Assembly: GCF_014648995.1 (NCBI RefSeq)
Contig: NZ_BMSE01000002.1
Location: 806,001 to 870,000 of the forward strand
Direction: 5' to 3'
DNA from: Streptomyces massasporeus
GTDB lineage: Bacteria; Actinomycetota; Actinomycetes; Streptomycetales; Streptomycetaceae
DNA: 64,000 bases
Position numbers and translations under genes: made by a program. Below the pieces are notes generated by a model. The model was given only the letters and a program-made list of their open reading frames with translations. It had not been told where the DNA came from and made no database searches. This document shows, in pieces, positions 53,420 to 63,628 of this stretch (positions within the stretch are counted from its first letter, which is position 1; every line of letters starts with the position of its first letter).

Positions 53420-54016
53420 CTACGACGTCCGCGGCTCGCGCCGCATCAGGAACGCCGCCCCCGCCCCGGCACCGAACAGCGCCCCCACCGACACCGCCGT
53501 CGCCAGCCAGGTCGCGCCCAGCCAGTGGGCGCCGAACCAGCCGAGGGCGACGCTGTACACGGCCCAGGTGAAGCCGGCCAGGGCCGACCAGGGCAGGAAG
53601 TCACGGGCGCGGCGGTGGGCGGCGCCCGCGCCGAGGGAGACCACGGAGCGGCCGGCGGGAGCGAAACGGGCGAGGACGACGAGGGCGCCGCCGCCCCGGG
53701 CGAGGGCCGCGCCGAGTCGTTGCTGGGCGGTGGTCAGCCGCCGGGAGCGGGAGATCGCCCGGTCCAGGCGGTCGCCGCCGCGCCAGGCGAGGCGGTAGGC
53801 GACCAGGTCGCCCAGGACGGAGGCGGTGGCCGCGCAGAGGGTCAGGGCGAGGATGTCGGGCACGTCGGTCGCCGTGCCCGCTGCCGCCGCCGTGGCCGCC
53901 GTGATCACCAGGACGCCGCTGGGCAGCACCGGCAGGAACACGTCGAGCAGCACGGACAAGGCCACCACCGCGTATATCCATGGGCTGCCGATCAGCAGCC
54001 CCACTTGCTCCAGCAC
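53420..54016 (-). CDS. DedA-family membrane protein, short form
   Basis: 198 aa. The GTG at 54016 has GGGGAG at spacing about 6; the longer in-frame reading lies in non-coding-looking sequence. Membrane segments at about 8-30, 36-60, 120-145 and 155-180. VLLDVFLPVLPSGVLVITAAT and ARFAPAGRSVVSLGAGAA match the two DedA blocks, including the Arg that is essential in studied members. 53 bp upstream of the PAP2 gene, consistent with a lipid-phosphate transport and dephosphorylation pair. Confidence 0.83.
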   Translation of the reverse strand: MLEQVGLLIGSPWIYAVVALSVLLDVFLPVLPSGVLVITAATAAAAGTATDVPDILALTLCAATASVLGDLVAYRLAWRGGDRLDRAISRSRRLTTAQQRLGAALARGGGALVVLARFAPAGRSVVSLGAGAAHRRARDFLPWSALAGFTWAVYSVALGWFGAHWLGATWLATAVSVGALFGAGAGAAFLMRREPRTS

Positions 54017-54245
54017 CGCAACTCCCCGTGACTCCCCCGTGGGCCAGACCGAGCCGCGGTGGCGCGGGGGGCGGCAGGGGTGGCCATGACAGCCATAGAG
54101 CGTACGCCTGGGGTGTGACGGGCGGTTCACGGGGGGCTCATACGTTCGGTGCGGACTGTTCATCTCGTTGCGGCTCGTCCGGCTGTGTCGCCATAGGTGC
54201 GGGTTTCTCCGCTGATGCGCTGATCATGGGTTGATACAGACGGAA

Positions 54246-54274
54246 CGGCGCCTCCCCCCGAGGGGAAGGCGCCG
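54246..54274 (-). terminator. Hairpin after the DoxX gene
   Basis: CGGCGCCT (54246-54253) pairs with AGGCGCCG (54267-54274) and continues past one mismatch; 21 bp past the DoxX stop. Confidence 0.75.
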
Positions 54275-54295
54275 CTGTGCGTTCGACGGTGCGGT

Positions 54296-54748
54296 TCAGG
54301 CGGCCACCGGGGTCTGGTCCGCGGAGCGCTGCCCTTGGGCCGAGGTGCGCTTGGACAGCAGCCGGTCCACGCCGAACGCGCCGGAGCCGGTGAAGATCAG
54401 CAGGAACATGGCCCAGCAGTACATCGCCGCGCCCTCGCCGCTGTTCTCGATCGGCCACAGGCCCTGGGGCTGGTGGACCTTGAAGTACGCGTACGCCATC
54501 GCCCCGGAGGAGATGAACGCCGCGATACGGGTGCCGAGGCCCAGCAGCACCAGGATGCCGCCGACGAGCTCGATGACGGCCGCGTACCAGTTCGGCCAGG
54601 CGCCGGTCGCGGCCGTGCCGCCCTTGCCGTCCGCGCCGCCGAGGACGCCGAAGAGTGCGACGGCGCCGTGGCAGGCGAACAGCAGGCCGACGACGATCCG
54701 GAACAGGCCGAGCGCATACGGCTGGGCGCCGTTGAGGCGAGCGGTCAT
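54296..54748 (-). CDS. DoxX-family membrane protein
   Basis: 150 aa with four membrane segments, the DoxX layout: ALGLFRIVVGLLFACHGAVALFG, a Gly/Ala loop, WYAAVIELVGGILVLLGLGTR, ISSGAMAYAYFKVH and CWAMFLLIFTGSGAFGVD. ATG at 54748. DoxX proteins are linked to redox or thiosulfate/quinone chemistry; the substrate here is unknown. A DmdR/IdeR-like iron box lies 74-92 bp upstream (54822-54840), so it may be repressed by iron. Confidence 0.9.
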   Translation of the reverse strand: MTARLNGAQPYALGLFRIVVGLLFACHGAVALFGVLGGADGKGGTAATGAWPNWYAAVIELVGGILVLLGLGTRIAAFISSGAMAYAYFKVHQPQGLWPIENSGEGAAMYCWAMFLLIFTGSGAFGVDRLLSKRTSAQGQRSADQTPVAA

Positions 54749-54821
54749 GTGGGGGGTCACTCCTTCGGTTGGCCGGCCCTGGGGAGGCCGGTCGGGGACG
54801 GATACCGCGGAGTAGCCCACG

Positions 54822-54840
54822 TTAGGTGTGCCTAATTGAT
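54822..54840 (-). promoter_or_regulatory. Candidate iron box (DmdR1/IdeR-type) upstream of DoxX
   Basis: TTAGGTGTGCCTAATTGAT on the plus strand contains the inverted repeat TTAGG-N4-CCTAA and matches the actinobacterial iron-box consensus (TTAGGTTAGGCTCACCTAA) at 14 of 19 positions when read on the minus strand. It overlaps the last codons of the FAD/NAD-binding gene. Confidence 0.55.
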
Positions 54841-56808
54841 GCTTGCAAGTTCAACATTTGGCCACTGCTTTGCCTCCCGTTGGGGCTCGATATCGGGCCC
54901 AGCAGCACGTAGAGCGGCTCTCGCCACCGCGTCCGCGTCCGAAAGAGTGACCGAATCCACCCCTGGGCGGGCTCCCGCGGCGGTCACCCAGTGCACGCCT
55001 TCTGTCGGCACACCGAACGCGAACCGCCTTGTGTGTGCAACTCCTTGACGATCCATCAGTCGATACGGGCGCGCTGTGACGTCCAACCCCCCTGTCTCAT
55101 AACCGTCCACGACGTGCGGGCGGCACTGTCCGCTCCGCAGCAGACCGGCCAGGAGGTCGTCGGCGGTGTGCCGCAGGTCGGGCTCCGGCAGGCGCGCCTC
55201 TATGAGGGTTCTCACACGGACCGCCGGTCCCGGCACGTCGGGGGAGTGCGCCGCCCAGCCGCCGTCCTGCTCCGACACCCGCAGCCGCGGCCCGAGCACC
55301 CGCACCACCCCCGCCTCCATCAACGCCACGAGTTCCTCGATGCGGCGGCGCGGCGGGCCGATGGACAGGAACGCGTTGAGCGGCGTGTACCAGCGGTCCA
55401 GGTGCTCGCGACGGGAGGTGCCGGCGAGGCCGCCGTGGTCGACGATCAGCCGGAGTTCGTTGCGCAGGTCGCGCAGCACGTCCAGGGCCGCCTTCAGCGG
55501 GCCGTGCACATTGCCCAGGGCGGCCTGGGCGGCGTCCTCGCGCAGATGCGCCAGCAGCCACTCGCGCCACTCTCCGCAATGCGCGAAGTCCCGGCCCGCG
55601 TACGGGCGGGAGATCCGCTCCCAGCACCAGCGCTCGGCCTCCGGCACCCCGAACTCCGCCAGCAGCGAGGCCTCCAGGGGATCACCGTGCGGGACGGCGA
55701 GGAAGCGGTCGGTGAACTCCCGCTCCGGCTCTTGTTTCCGCTCCCGCCCCGCGCGGGACGCGGCCCGCCGGATCAGCGCGCCGTAGTAGACCGCCTCCAC
55801 CTCCTTCGCCACCAACGGCCATATCTCCGTGAGGAAATCGGGCGCCTCTCCGGAGTCCGCGCGCTTGCGGCAGCCGGCGATCCCCTCCGGGGTGAGGGCG
55901 AGCGGGACGTGCCGGCCGTAGGCGCCCTTCGCGTTGTCGCCGCGTGCCTGGTACGGCACCCCGCGCCGCGAACCGGCGAAGAGCCGCGGCTCACAGCCGG
56001 AGGGCAGGTAGCGCAGACCCCCGTCGTCCCGGACGAAACGGCCGCCCCGGCCGGTCGTCAGCAGGGCCGTGTGGTCGAAGAAGTTGAGACCGAGGCCGCG
56101 CAGCAGGACGGGTTCGTCCGGGGGTATCGCGGACAGGTCGACATCGGCCGGGTTCGCGGGCGGGACGTGGCGCAGGCCGTGCCGGGCGGCGTGGGCCGCC
56201 GACCTCAGCAGGTCCGGGCCGGCGGTCCTCGGCAGGTGCCCCTGGGCCAGCATCACCGCGGACAGGCCGGTCAGGGTGAGGCCGTCGTCGAGGGTGAGGG
56301 TCTGGCGGTCGCCGGGAGCGTCGTCGAGACGCACCGCGCGTGCCCGGTGCGTCTCGACCCGGACGGCCGGCGGCGCCTGGCGTACGACCTCGGTGAACAC
56401 CCACTCCAGATAGCGGCCGTAGTCGGCCCGGGTCGGGTACTCGTCCGGGCCCAGCCTGCCGCCCGCCCACTCGTGCAGGCTCGGACCGGGGCGGATCGGG
56501 CCCGAGCAGTCCACGCTGTCGTCGGTGAACAGGGTCACCTGGCAGGCGACGGTGTTCATCAGCAGCTCGGGCGACTGGGAGGTGCGCCAGACGCGGCCGG
56601 GGCCGGGCGGGTCCGGGTCGATCACATGGACGGTCAACCGGGCACCGGGCGGCAGGAGTTCCGGGGCGGAGGCGCACAGGCGTTCCAGGACGCTGGTGCC
56701 GCGCGGTCCGGCGCCGACCAGGGCGACGGAGACGCCCGCGGGTCTCGCGGCCGGTCCGGGACCCTCGGGCGGTACGGATTCCTCGGTTTCCTCGGGCGGC
56801 GCGGACAA
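54832..56808 (-). CDS. FAD/NAD(P)-binding domain protein
   Basis: 658 aa from TTG at 56808. A longer ATG frame from 56967 is open, but those 53 codons use A/T third positions freely, and GGGAG lies 8 nt before the TTG. Rossmann-type nucleotide-binding motif VALVGAGPRGTSVLERL (residues about 27-45), DPDPPGPGRVWRTSQSPELLMN, then VMLAQGHLPR and the LRGLGLNFFDH region, as in the NAD_binding_9-type proteins of actinobacteria. Probably a flavoprotein oxidoreductase or hydroxylase-like enzyme; substrate unknown. Its 3' end contains the iron-box-like site of DoxX. Confidence 0.85.
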   Translation of the reverse strand: MSAPPEETEESVPPEGPGPAARPAGVSVALVGAGPRGTSVLERLCASAPELLPPGARLTVHVIDPDPPGPGRVWRTSQSPELLMNTVACQVTLFTDDSVDCSGPIRPGPSLHEWAGGRLGPDEYPTRADYGRYLEWVFTEVVRQAPPAVRVETHRARAVRLDDAPGDRQTLTLDDGLTLTGLSAVMLAQGHLPRTAGPDLLRSAAHAARHGLRHVPPANPADVDLSAIPPDEPVLLRGLGLNFFDHTALLTTGRGGRFVRDDGGLRYLPSGCEPRLFAGSRRGVPYQARGDNAKGAYGRHVPLALTPEGIAGCRKRADSGEAPDFLTEIWPLVAKEVEAVYYGALIRRAASRAGRERKQEPEREFTDRFLAVPHGDPLEASLLAEFGVPEAERWCWERISRPYAGRDFAHCGEWREWLLAHLREDAAQAALGNVHGPLKAALDVLRDLRNELRLIVDHGGLAGTSRREHLDRWYTPLNAFLSIGPPRRRIEELVALMEAGVVRVLGPRLRVSEQDGGWAAHSPDVPGPAVRVRTLIEARLPEPDLRHTADDLLAGLLRSGQCRPHVVDGYETGGLDVTARPYRLMDRQGVAHTRRFAFGVPTEGVHWVTAAGARPGVDSVTLSDADAVARAALRAAGPDIEPQREAKQWPNVELASIN

Positions 56809-57001
56809 GGGTGGGACTCCCGGGCGTGTGGGGCGCGTGTCGGCGGTCCGCCGGGCTGGAAGCGGACGGTCCGCCTCATCATGCCGTCGCCGGGAGCGGT
56901 AACCGAGTCTCGTGGGAAAGGATTGACGGTCGCTGTGGGATGCCTCACCAGCCTTACGGGGCATCACCGGACACAGCGCAACAAACAGGCGGAACAGGGG
57001 G

Positions 57002-58639
<1,638 letters not shown>

Positions 58640-58716
58640 GTCGTTCCCCTCTCCGTCGCCCCGTACGGTACGCAGCGACGGAGGTCAGCGGGGAGGTCCC
58701 GACACGAATCAGCGTG

Positions 58717-59361
58717 TCAGCAGCTCGCGAGGTAGTTCTGCAGCGCGGACTTCTCGGCCGAGTCGACCGAGAGGCCGTAGTAGTACTTCACCTGCACCCA
58801 GGCGCGGACGTAGGTGCAGCGGTACGTCGTCCGGGAGGGCATCCAGGTGGCGGGGTCCTGGTCGCCCTTGGCCTGGTTGACGTTGTCGGTGACCGCGATG
58901 AGCTGCGGGCGGGTGAGGTCGTTGGCGAACGACTGGCGGCGGGACGTCGTCCAGGAGTCGGCGCCGGAGTCCCAGGCCTCGGCCAGCGGGACCAGGTGGT
59001 CGATGTCCAGGTCGGAGGCGGCGGTCCAGGTCGCGCCGTCGTAGACGGAGTACCAGCTGCCGCTGGTGGCGGCGCAGGAGGAGTCCTGCTGGACGTTCGT
59101 GCCGTCGCGCTTGAGGACGACCTCGCGGGTGTTGCACGAGCCGGACTGGGTGATCCAGTGCGGGAAGAGGTCGCGGTCGTAGCCGGTGCGGTCCTCGGTC
59201 GCGACGGTGAGCGAGGCGAGGTACGTGCGGGCGGTGGCGGCGCTCACCGGGGTCGGCAGGGCGGCGGAGGCCGTGGGGGCGTTGAAGAGGGCCACGGAGG
59301 ATATGAGCGCGGTGGCCGCCGCGGCCAAGCTCAGCCGTCGACGCGCGTAGAACCTGGGCAT
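58717..59361 (-). CDS. Secreted HNH-family (DUF1524/GmrSD-like) nuclease
   Basis: 214 aa. Signal peptide at residues 1-34 (LAAAATALISSVALFNAPTASA). The HNH-type core is DIDHLVPLAEAWDSGADSW (the DHxxP motif of DUF1524/HNH proteins) followed by RPQLIAVTDNVNQAKGDQD, where Asn and Lys complete the metal finger. Cys residues (GSCNTRE, SSCAAT, YRCTYV, final C) suggest disulfides outside the cell. Probably an extracellular DNase, as in nutrient recycling. ATG at 59361. Confidence 0.89.
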   Translation of the reverse strand: MPRFYARRRLSLAAAATALISSVALFNAPTASAALPTPVSAATARTYLASLTVATEDRTGYDRDLFPHWITQSGSCNTREVVLKRDGTNVQQDSSCAATSGSWYSVYDGATWTAASDLDIDHLVPLAEAWDSGADSWTTSRRQSFANDLTRPQLIAVTDNVNQAKGDQDPATWMPSRTTYRCTYVRAWVQVKYYYGLSVDSAEKSALQNYLASC

Positions 59362-59533
59362 GCGAACTCCCTGGGGAGAGGGGGGTGTTGGCTAGCGAGC
59401 GAGGGGAATGCTCGCGGAGCCGTGTTGCGCACAGGTGTGCGCCCGGTGAGAAGTTAGTGACGCGGTCATGACATGACAAGGTTCGAGGCGGAAGTTTTCA
59501 CTTCGGGCGCGTCCCGTACCATGGACGGCGCAG

Positions 59534-59640
59534 AAGGGGAGTAGCTCTTCGCCGGACCGTCGACATACTGCTCAGCCCGCCTGAGCCGGCGCCCGGAGGC
59601 GGTCCTTTCCCAGGACCCGCCAGCGAGACCTTCGGCAAAG
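59534..59640 (+). ncRNA. yybP-ykoY (Mn2+) riboswitch
   Basis: Conserved blocks in order: AAGGGGAGTAGCTC at 59534-59547; GTCGACATACTGCTCAGCCC at about 59559-59578, holding the ACATACT/CTCA metal-site loop; CTGAG after it; and GCGAGACCTTCGG at 59623-59635. This is the yybP-ykoY pattern, a known Mn2+ sensor. It sits 113 bp before a UPF0016/GDT1 gene, a usual partner. Boundaries approximate. Confidence 0.85.
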
Positions 59641-59649
59641 CAGTGCACG

Positions 59650-59669
59650 CCCGTGCCCCCCGGCACGGG
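59650..59669 (+). terminator. Hairpin in the riboswitch expression platform
   Basis: CCCGTGCC (59650-59657), 4-nt loop, GGCACGGG (59662-59669), directly after the aptamer; a candidate switchable terminator. Confidence 0.6.
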
Positions 59670-59752
59670 TCCCGAGTGTGCTGCCGTGCCGAGGTGTCGT
59701 GTGCGAAGGTCCAGCACTCTCGGTGGGGCAGCCCCGACCGATTGAGGAACCC

Positions 59753-60334
59753 TTGATCAGCCTGACCGTGACGGCCGTCGTCTTCGGCGTCGTCTTCCTC
59801 GCAGAACTGCCGGACAAGACCGCCCTCGCCGGCCTCGTCCTCGGCACCCGCTACCGCGCCTCCTACGTCTTCGCCGGTGTCGCCGCCGCCTTCGCGCTGC
59901 ACGTCGTGCTCGCCGTCGCGGCGGGCAGTGTGCTGACGCTGTTGCCGCAGCAGATCGTGCAGGCCCTCACGGGCGTGCTCTTCCTGGGCGGGGCCGCGGT
60001 GCTGCTGTTGAGGAAGGGCGAGGACGAGGAGGAGGTCCGCAAGCCGGAGAGCCAGTCCTTCTGGAAGGTCTCCGGTGCCGGTTTCATGCTCATCCTGGTC
60101 GCCGAGTTCGGCGATCTGACCCAGATCATGACCGCGAACCTGGCCGCCCGTTACGACGACCCGCTCTCCGTCGGCCTGGGTGCGGTGCTCGCGCTGTGGG
60201 CCGTGGCGGGGCTCGGCATCGTCGGCGGCAAGGCGCTGATGAAGAAGGTACCGCTGCGGCTGATCACGCAGATCGCGGCGCTGGTCATGCTGGCGCTCGG
60301 GCTGTGGAGCCTGTGGGAGGCCGTGACCGGCTGA
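59753..60334 (+). CDS. UPF0016/GDT1 (TMEM165)-family metal:H+ exchanger
   Basis: 193 aa, six membrane segments in two repeats, each with the family E-x-G/P-D-K/L-T motif: FLAELPDKTALAGLVLGTR and LVAEFGDLTQIMTANLAAR. TTG at 59753 with GAGGAA at spacing 3-4; no ATG near the first helix. UPF0016 proteins export Mn2+ or Ca2+. The upstream yybP-ykoY riboswitch supports Mn2+ as the physiological substrate, with expression raised when Mn2+ is high. Confidence 0.92.
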   Translation: MISLTVTAVVFGVVFLAELPDKTALAGLVLGTRYRASYVFAGVAAAFALHVVLAVAAGSVLTLLPQQIVQALTGVLFLGGAAVLLLRKGEDEEEVRKPESQSFWKVSGAGFMLILVAEFGDLTQIMTANLAARYDDPLSVGLGAVLALWAVAGLGIVGGKALMKKVPLRLITQIAALVMLALGLWSLWEAVTG

Positions 60335-60542
60335 GCCGGACGGGCTGAACAGTGGGTGAACGTCCGAGGGGGCCCCTGGCGCGAAGACGGCCTTGTTTTG
60401 TACCGTGGGGGAACAAAGTGGCCTCCGCCCGTTTTCCCTGACCGGCGGGCGGGGCCGCCTTGTCTCCCCGGGGCGTGCCGGTCGCGATCCGTCGGCCGCC
60501 CCCCTCCCGCGCTGGAACGCGCCCCGAGCCTTGGAGCTGCCG

Positions 60543-61202
60543 ATGACGGCCACCGCCGTGCTCACCGCCCGCGCCCTCCTGTTGGACATGGACGGCACCC
60601 TCGTCAACTCGGACGCCTCGGTCGAACGCGTCTGGCGGCGCTGGGCCGAGCGTCACGGGCTCGACGGGGACGAGGTCATGAAGGTCGTCCACGGCCGGCA
60701 GGGCTACGCCTCCATGGCGCTGCTGCTGCCCGAGCGGCCGATGGAGCAGAACCACGCCGACAACGCCCGGATGCTCGCCGAGGAGACGGCCGACACCGAC
60801 GGCGTCGTCGCGATCCCGGGGGCGCCGGAGTTCCTGGCCTCGCTGGCGGGGCTGCCGCACGCGCTCGTGACCTCCGCCGATGTGCCCCTCTCGACGGCAC
60901 GGATGACGGCGGCCGGTCTGGATCTGCCCGAGGTACGGGTGACGGCGGAGTCCGTCGGGGCGAGCAAGCCCGACCCGGAGGGCTTCCTGAAGGGCGCCGC
61001 GGAGCTGGGGATCGCCCCCGGGGACTGCGTGGTGTTCGAGGACTCCGGAGCCGGGATAGCGGCGGGGCGCGCCGCCGGGATGACGGTCGTCGGGATCGGG
61101 CCCCGGGCCGCGATCCACGAGCCGGACGTGGTGGTGGAGGACCTGACTCAGGTACGGGTCGAGGCCGTGGGCGACGGGACGATCCGCTTGCACATCGGGT
61201 GA
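60543..61202 (+). CDS. HAD-family sugar phosphatase-like protein
   Basis: 219 aa. ATG at 60543 with GGAG at 60533-60536. HAD motif I LLLDMDGTLVNSDASVERVW; helical cap about residues 18-80; motif II HALVTSADVPL; Lys in GASKPDPEGFL; and motif IV VVFEDSGAGIAAGRAAGM. The pattern is that of the 2-deoxyglucose-6-phosphatase / beta-phosphoglucomutase-like group. Likely a broad phosphatase for small sugar phosphates; substrate not deduced. 208 bp after the GDT1 gene. Confidence 0.9.
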   Translation: MTATAVLTARALLLDMDGTLVNSDASVERVWRRWAERHGLDGDEVMKVVHGRQGYASMALLLPERPMEQNHADNARMLAEETADTDGVVAIPGAPEFLASLAGLPHALVTSADVPLSTARMTAAGLDLPEVRVTAESVGASKPDPEGFLKGAAELGIAPGDCVVFEDSGAGIAAGRAAGMTVVGIGPRAAIHEPDVVVEDLTQVRVEAVGDGTIRLHIG

Positions 61203-61396
61203 ACCCGGGCTGCCCGGCTCGGCCGGGCGGCGAGGTGCGCGCCACGCGGTGGCGAGCGCGCGCGTGGCGGGCGGTGAGGGGAGGCGCATGCCTCCCTCGG
61301 TCGGCGAGGCCCCGGCCGTCTCGGGACGGCGAAGGTGCGCCCGTCGCGCCGGCGGCAAAGGCGCCTGCCTCATGTGGCACGGCGAAGACGCCCGCC

Positions 61397-61951
61397 CTAC
61401 TTGGACTCCGCAGGCCGGCGCGTCACCCGCGCGGCGATGACGCGCGCGCACTCCAGGGACTCGGTGTGGGTCGTGTCCACCTCCACGTCGTAGCTCATGC
61501 CCTCGTGCACGACCAGGGCCTGTGACGCCGCCATGCCTCCGACACGGTCTCCCCGGGCGATCTCGCGCCCCGCGGCGACCGCGCCGTCGCACCGGACGCC
61601 CACCCACAGCACGGTGAGGCCGGACAGAACCTTCTCCCACCGCTGCCGGGACGCCGGGCCGCCGAGGAAGACGTCGTCGACGATGATCCCGGCGCCCGCG
61701 CGGGCCATGGCGGCGATGCCCTCGGTCCAGGCCGCGTCCAGAGCCCGGAACTCCGCACCCACGCTCACGCCGCCGTCCGCCGTGAACGTGATCCCGCCCT
61801 CCGAGTCCCGCAGCCTCGCGGGCAGCGCGTCGACGAACGAGTCGACGCCGAAGGCCAGCCACGGATCGGGCAGGACCTGTTGCAGACACCGGACGATCCC
61901 GGACTTGCCCGAGCTCGAACCGCCGTTGAGAACGATCACCTGAATGGTCAC
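61397..61951 (-). CDS. Chloramphenicol phosphotransferase-like (CPT) P-loop kinase
   Basis: 184 aa. Walker A loop [20 protein letters not shown] at the N-terminus, [12 protein letters not shown], then [13 protein letters not shown] and a CPT-type C-terminus ([18 protein letters not shown]). The CPT family phosphorylates chloramphenicol in producers, but most members act on unknown small molecules, so resistance is not claimed. ATG at 61951. The 194 bp between the HAD stop and this stop hold no clear gene or strong hairpin. Confidence 0.87.
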   Translation of the reverse strand: MTIQVIVLNGGSSSGKSGIVRCLQQVLPDPWLAFGVDSFVDALPARLRDSEGGITFTADGGVSVGAEFRALDAAWTEGIAAMARAGAGIIVDDVFLGGPASRQRWEKVLSGLTVLWVGVRCDGAVAAGREIARGDRVGGMAASQALVVHEGMSYDVEVDTTHTESLECARVIAARVTRRPAESK

Positions 61952-61978
61952 CGCGTCACGGTAGAGCGGCCGAGCCGG

Positions 61979-63520
61979 TCAAGGCTCGCGAGTTTCCGAC
62001 TCCAGCTTCTCCCGGGTCGCCCGGTCGTAGACGCCGAGTTCGTCGCTCTGGACGCCGCGTGACCACTGGTAGGTGCGGACCGCGTCCGCCAGGCGGTCGT
62101 CGAAGGAGCCGTCGGCGTCGTCGTCGTAGAGGTACAACTGGCGCAGGCGGAGCTGGAGTTCGGTGACCTCCGGGCCGCGGTCGCCGAGCCGCAGGACAGT
62201 GGGGCCGGCCTTCTGGCGGCCGTTGTCCGGGGGTGCCTGCTCGGGGCCGGTCGCCGAGCCGGACGGCTGCGGAGCCGACGGTGAGGGCGACTGCGACGGG
62301 CTCGCCGAGGCACTCGGCGCGGACGACGACGGCGAGGCGGACGGGCTCCCGCTGCGGGACGGCGACGGCGGCGGTGCGGCCGGTGCCGGGGGAGCGGCCG
62401 AGGCGCTGCCCCGCGGGGGCGTGGACGCCGCGCTGCTCGACGGGGCGTCCGGCACGCTCGCGCGGATGTCGTCCGGCAGGGCGGTGTCGCGGGACGGACT
62501 CTCGTAGGAGAACAGCCCGCTCGCGTACCCGGCCGCCGCGACGACGGCCACGCAGGCACCGGCCGCGGCGACGAGGAGGTTCCGGCGCCGTCGCCCGGGC
62601 CTCCGCGCGCCGGACCCGCCCGCTTCCGCGGCGCCGCGATCCGCCCCCGCCGTGCCGTCGAACATGCGCAGATCGGTGACGCTCGGCTCGGTCGCGGCGG
62701 GAGCCAGGGGCGTCGGAAGCGCCGAGCCGGCGGAGGCCGCCGGCAGTACGGCGGTCGCGTCCGGGTCGACGGGGCGCAGGGGCACGGTGGCCTCGGCGGG
62801 AGAGGGCGTCCGGGCGGCACGGGGGGCCTCGGAGTGCGGGAGGCTCCCGGCGCTGGCCGACGCGGCGGCCGGGCCCGGTGTGGCTCCGGCCGGAGACTGC
62901 GAAAGCGTTCCGCCGGTGTCCGTCGCGGCCCGGCCCGGTGTGCCTTCGGCTGCGGGCCCGGGGTCTTGGGGCCGGGGTGCCTCTGCAGAACCGTTTCCCG
63001 GCGGCCGGAATCCGGCCCCGTACGGGGGTGTGGCGCCCTTGCCCGTTGCGGTTGGACCCTGCGTGCCCTCGGGCGTCTGCCCGGGGCCCTGGGCCCGCGT
63101 TGCCTCTACGGAACCGTTTCCCGGCGGCCGGGGGGCGTCTCCGTACGGAAGGGCGGCGGTGTCGTCCGCTGCGGCTCGGCCTCGTGCGCCCTCGGCCCTC
63201 GCACCGGGACCCTGGGCGGGTGATGCTTCCGCCGCGCCGGTTCCGGGCCGCAGGGCGGTGTCGTCCATGGCGTGCGGGGTGGGCTCGACGGAGTCGTTCG
63301 CGGGTGCCGTACCCCCGTCCGGACCGCCGGAGGCCCCGGCGTCGATCTCCACGTACGGGCGGATCCGCAGCGGGTCGAAGTCCTCCGCTGCCGCCGCCTC
63401 GGCCGTGCGGGCGTCGCGGAGGGCCTCGGCGGCACGGTGCGTGCAGGCGCAGGCGGGGGTGTTGTCCCGCTGTCTGGGTGCGCCGCACTCCGGGCACGGG
63501 TGGCCGTTGGGCGGTTCCAC
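61979..63520 (-). CDS. Membrane protein with N-terminal zinc ribbon and C-terminal peptidoglycan-binding domain
   Basis: 513 aa from GTG at 63520, which has GGAGG at spacing 5; the longer in-frame reading is not supported. Residues 1-30: EPPNGHPCPECGAPRQRDNT..ACACTHR, a Cys4-type ribbon. Then about 310 residues rich in Pro, Ala, Gly and Thr, one membrane segment (NLLVAAAGACVAVVAAAGYA), a Ser/Pro-rich extracellular linker, and a C-terminal PG_binding_1-like domain (VLRLGDRGPEVTELQLRLRQ). Spans the membrane and probably contacts the cell wall; the ribbon faces inside. Confidence 0.87.
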   Translation of the reverse strand: MEPPNGHPCPECGAPRQRDNTPACACTHRAAEALRDARTAEAAAAEDFDPLRIRPYVEIDAGASGGPDGGTAPANDSVEPTPHAMDDTALRPGTGAAEASPAQGPGARAEGARGRAAADDTAALPYGDAPRPPGNGSVEATRAQGPGQTPEGTQGPTATGKGATPPYGAGFRPPGNGSAEAPRPQDPGPAAEGTPGRAATDTGGTLSQSPAGATPGPAAASASAGSLPHSEAPRAARTPSPAEATVPLRPVDPDATAVLPAASAGSALPTPLAPAATEPSVTDLRMFDGTAGADRGAAEAGGSGARRPGRRRRNLLVAAAGACVAVVAAAGYASGLFSYESPSRDTALPDDIRASVPDAPSSSAASTPPRGSASAAPPAPAAPPPSPSRSGSPSASPSSSAPSASASPSQSPSPSAPQPSGSATGPEQAPPDNGRQKAGPTVLRLGDRGPEVTELQLRLRQLYLYDDDADGSFDDRLADAVRTYQWSRGVQSDELGVYDRATREKLESETREP

Positions 63521-63628
63521 GCGTTCCTCCCTCCCCTCGCGAACTCCAGAGATTATCCAGATCTTCTCCACAGTGCGGTCGAGGAGCCCCCGGAAGCACA
63601 GCTTCCAAAAGGGCCCGGCGGGCCATAA

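Noticed and set aside
61397..61951. True chloramphenicol resistance gene
   Set aside because: Family fold fits, but most homologues act on other small molecules and there is no antibiotic cluster nearby.
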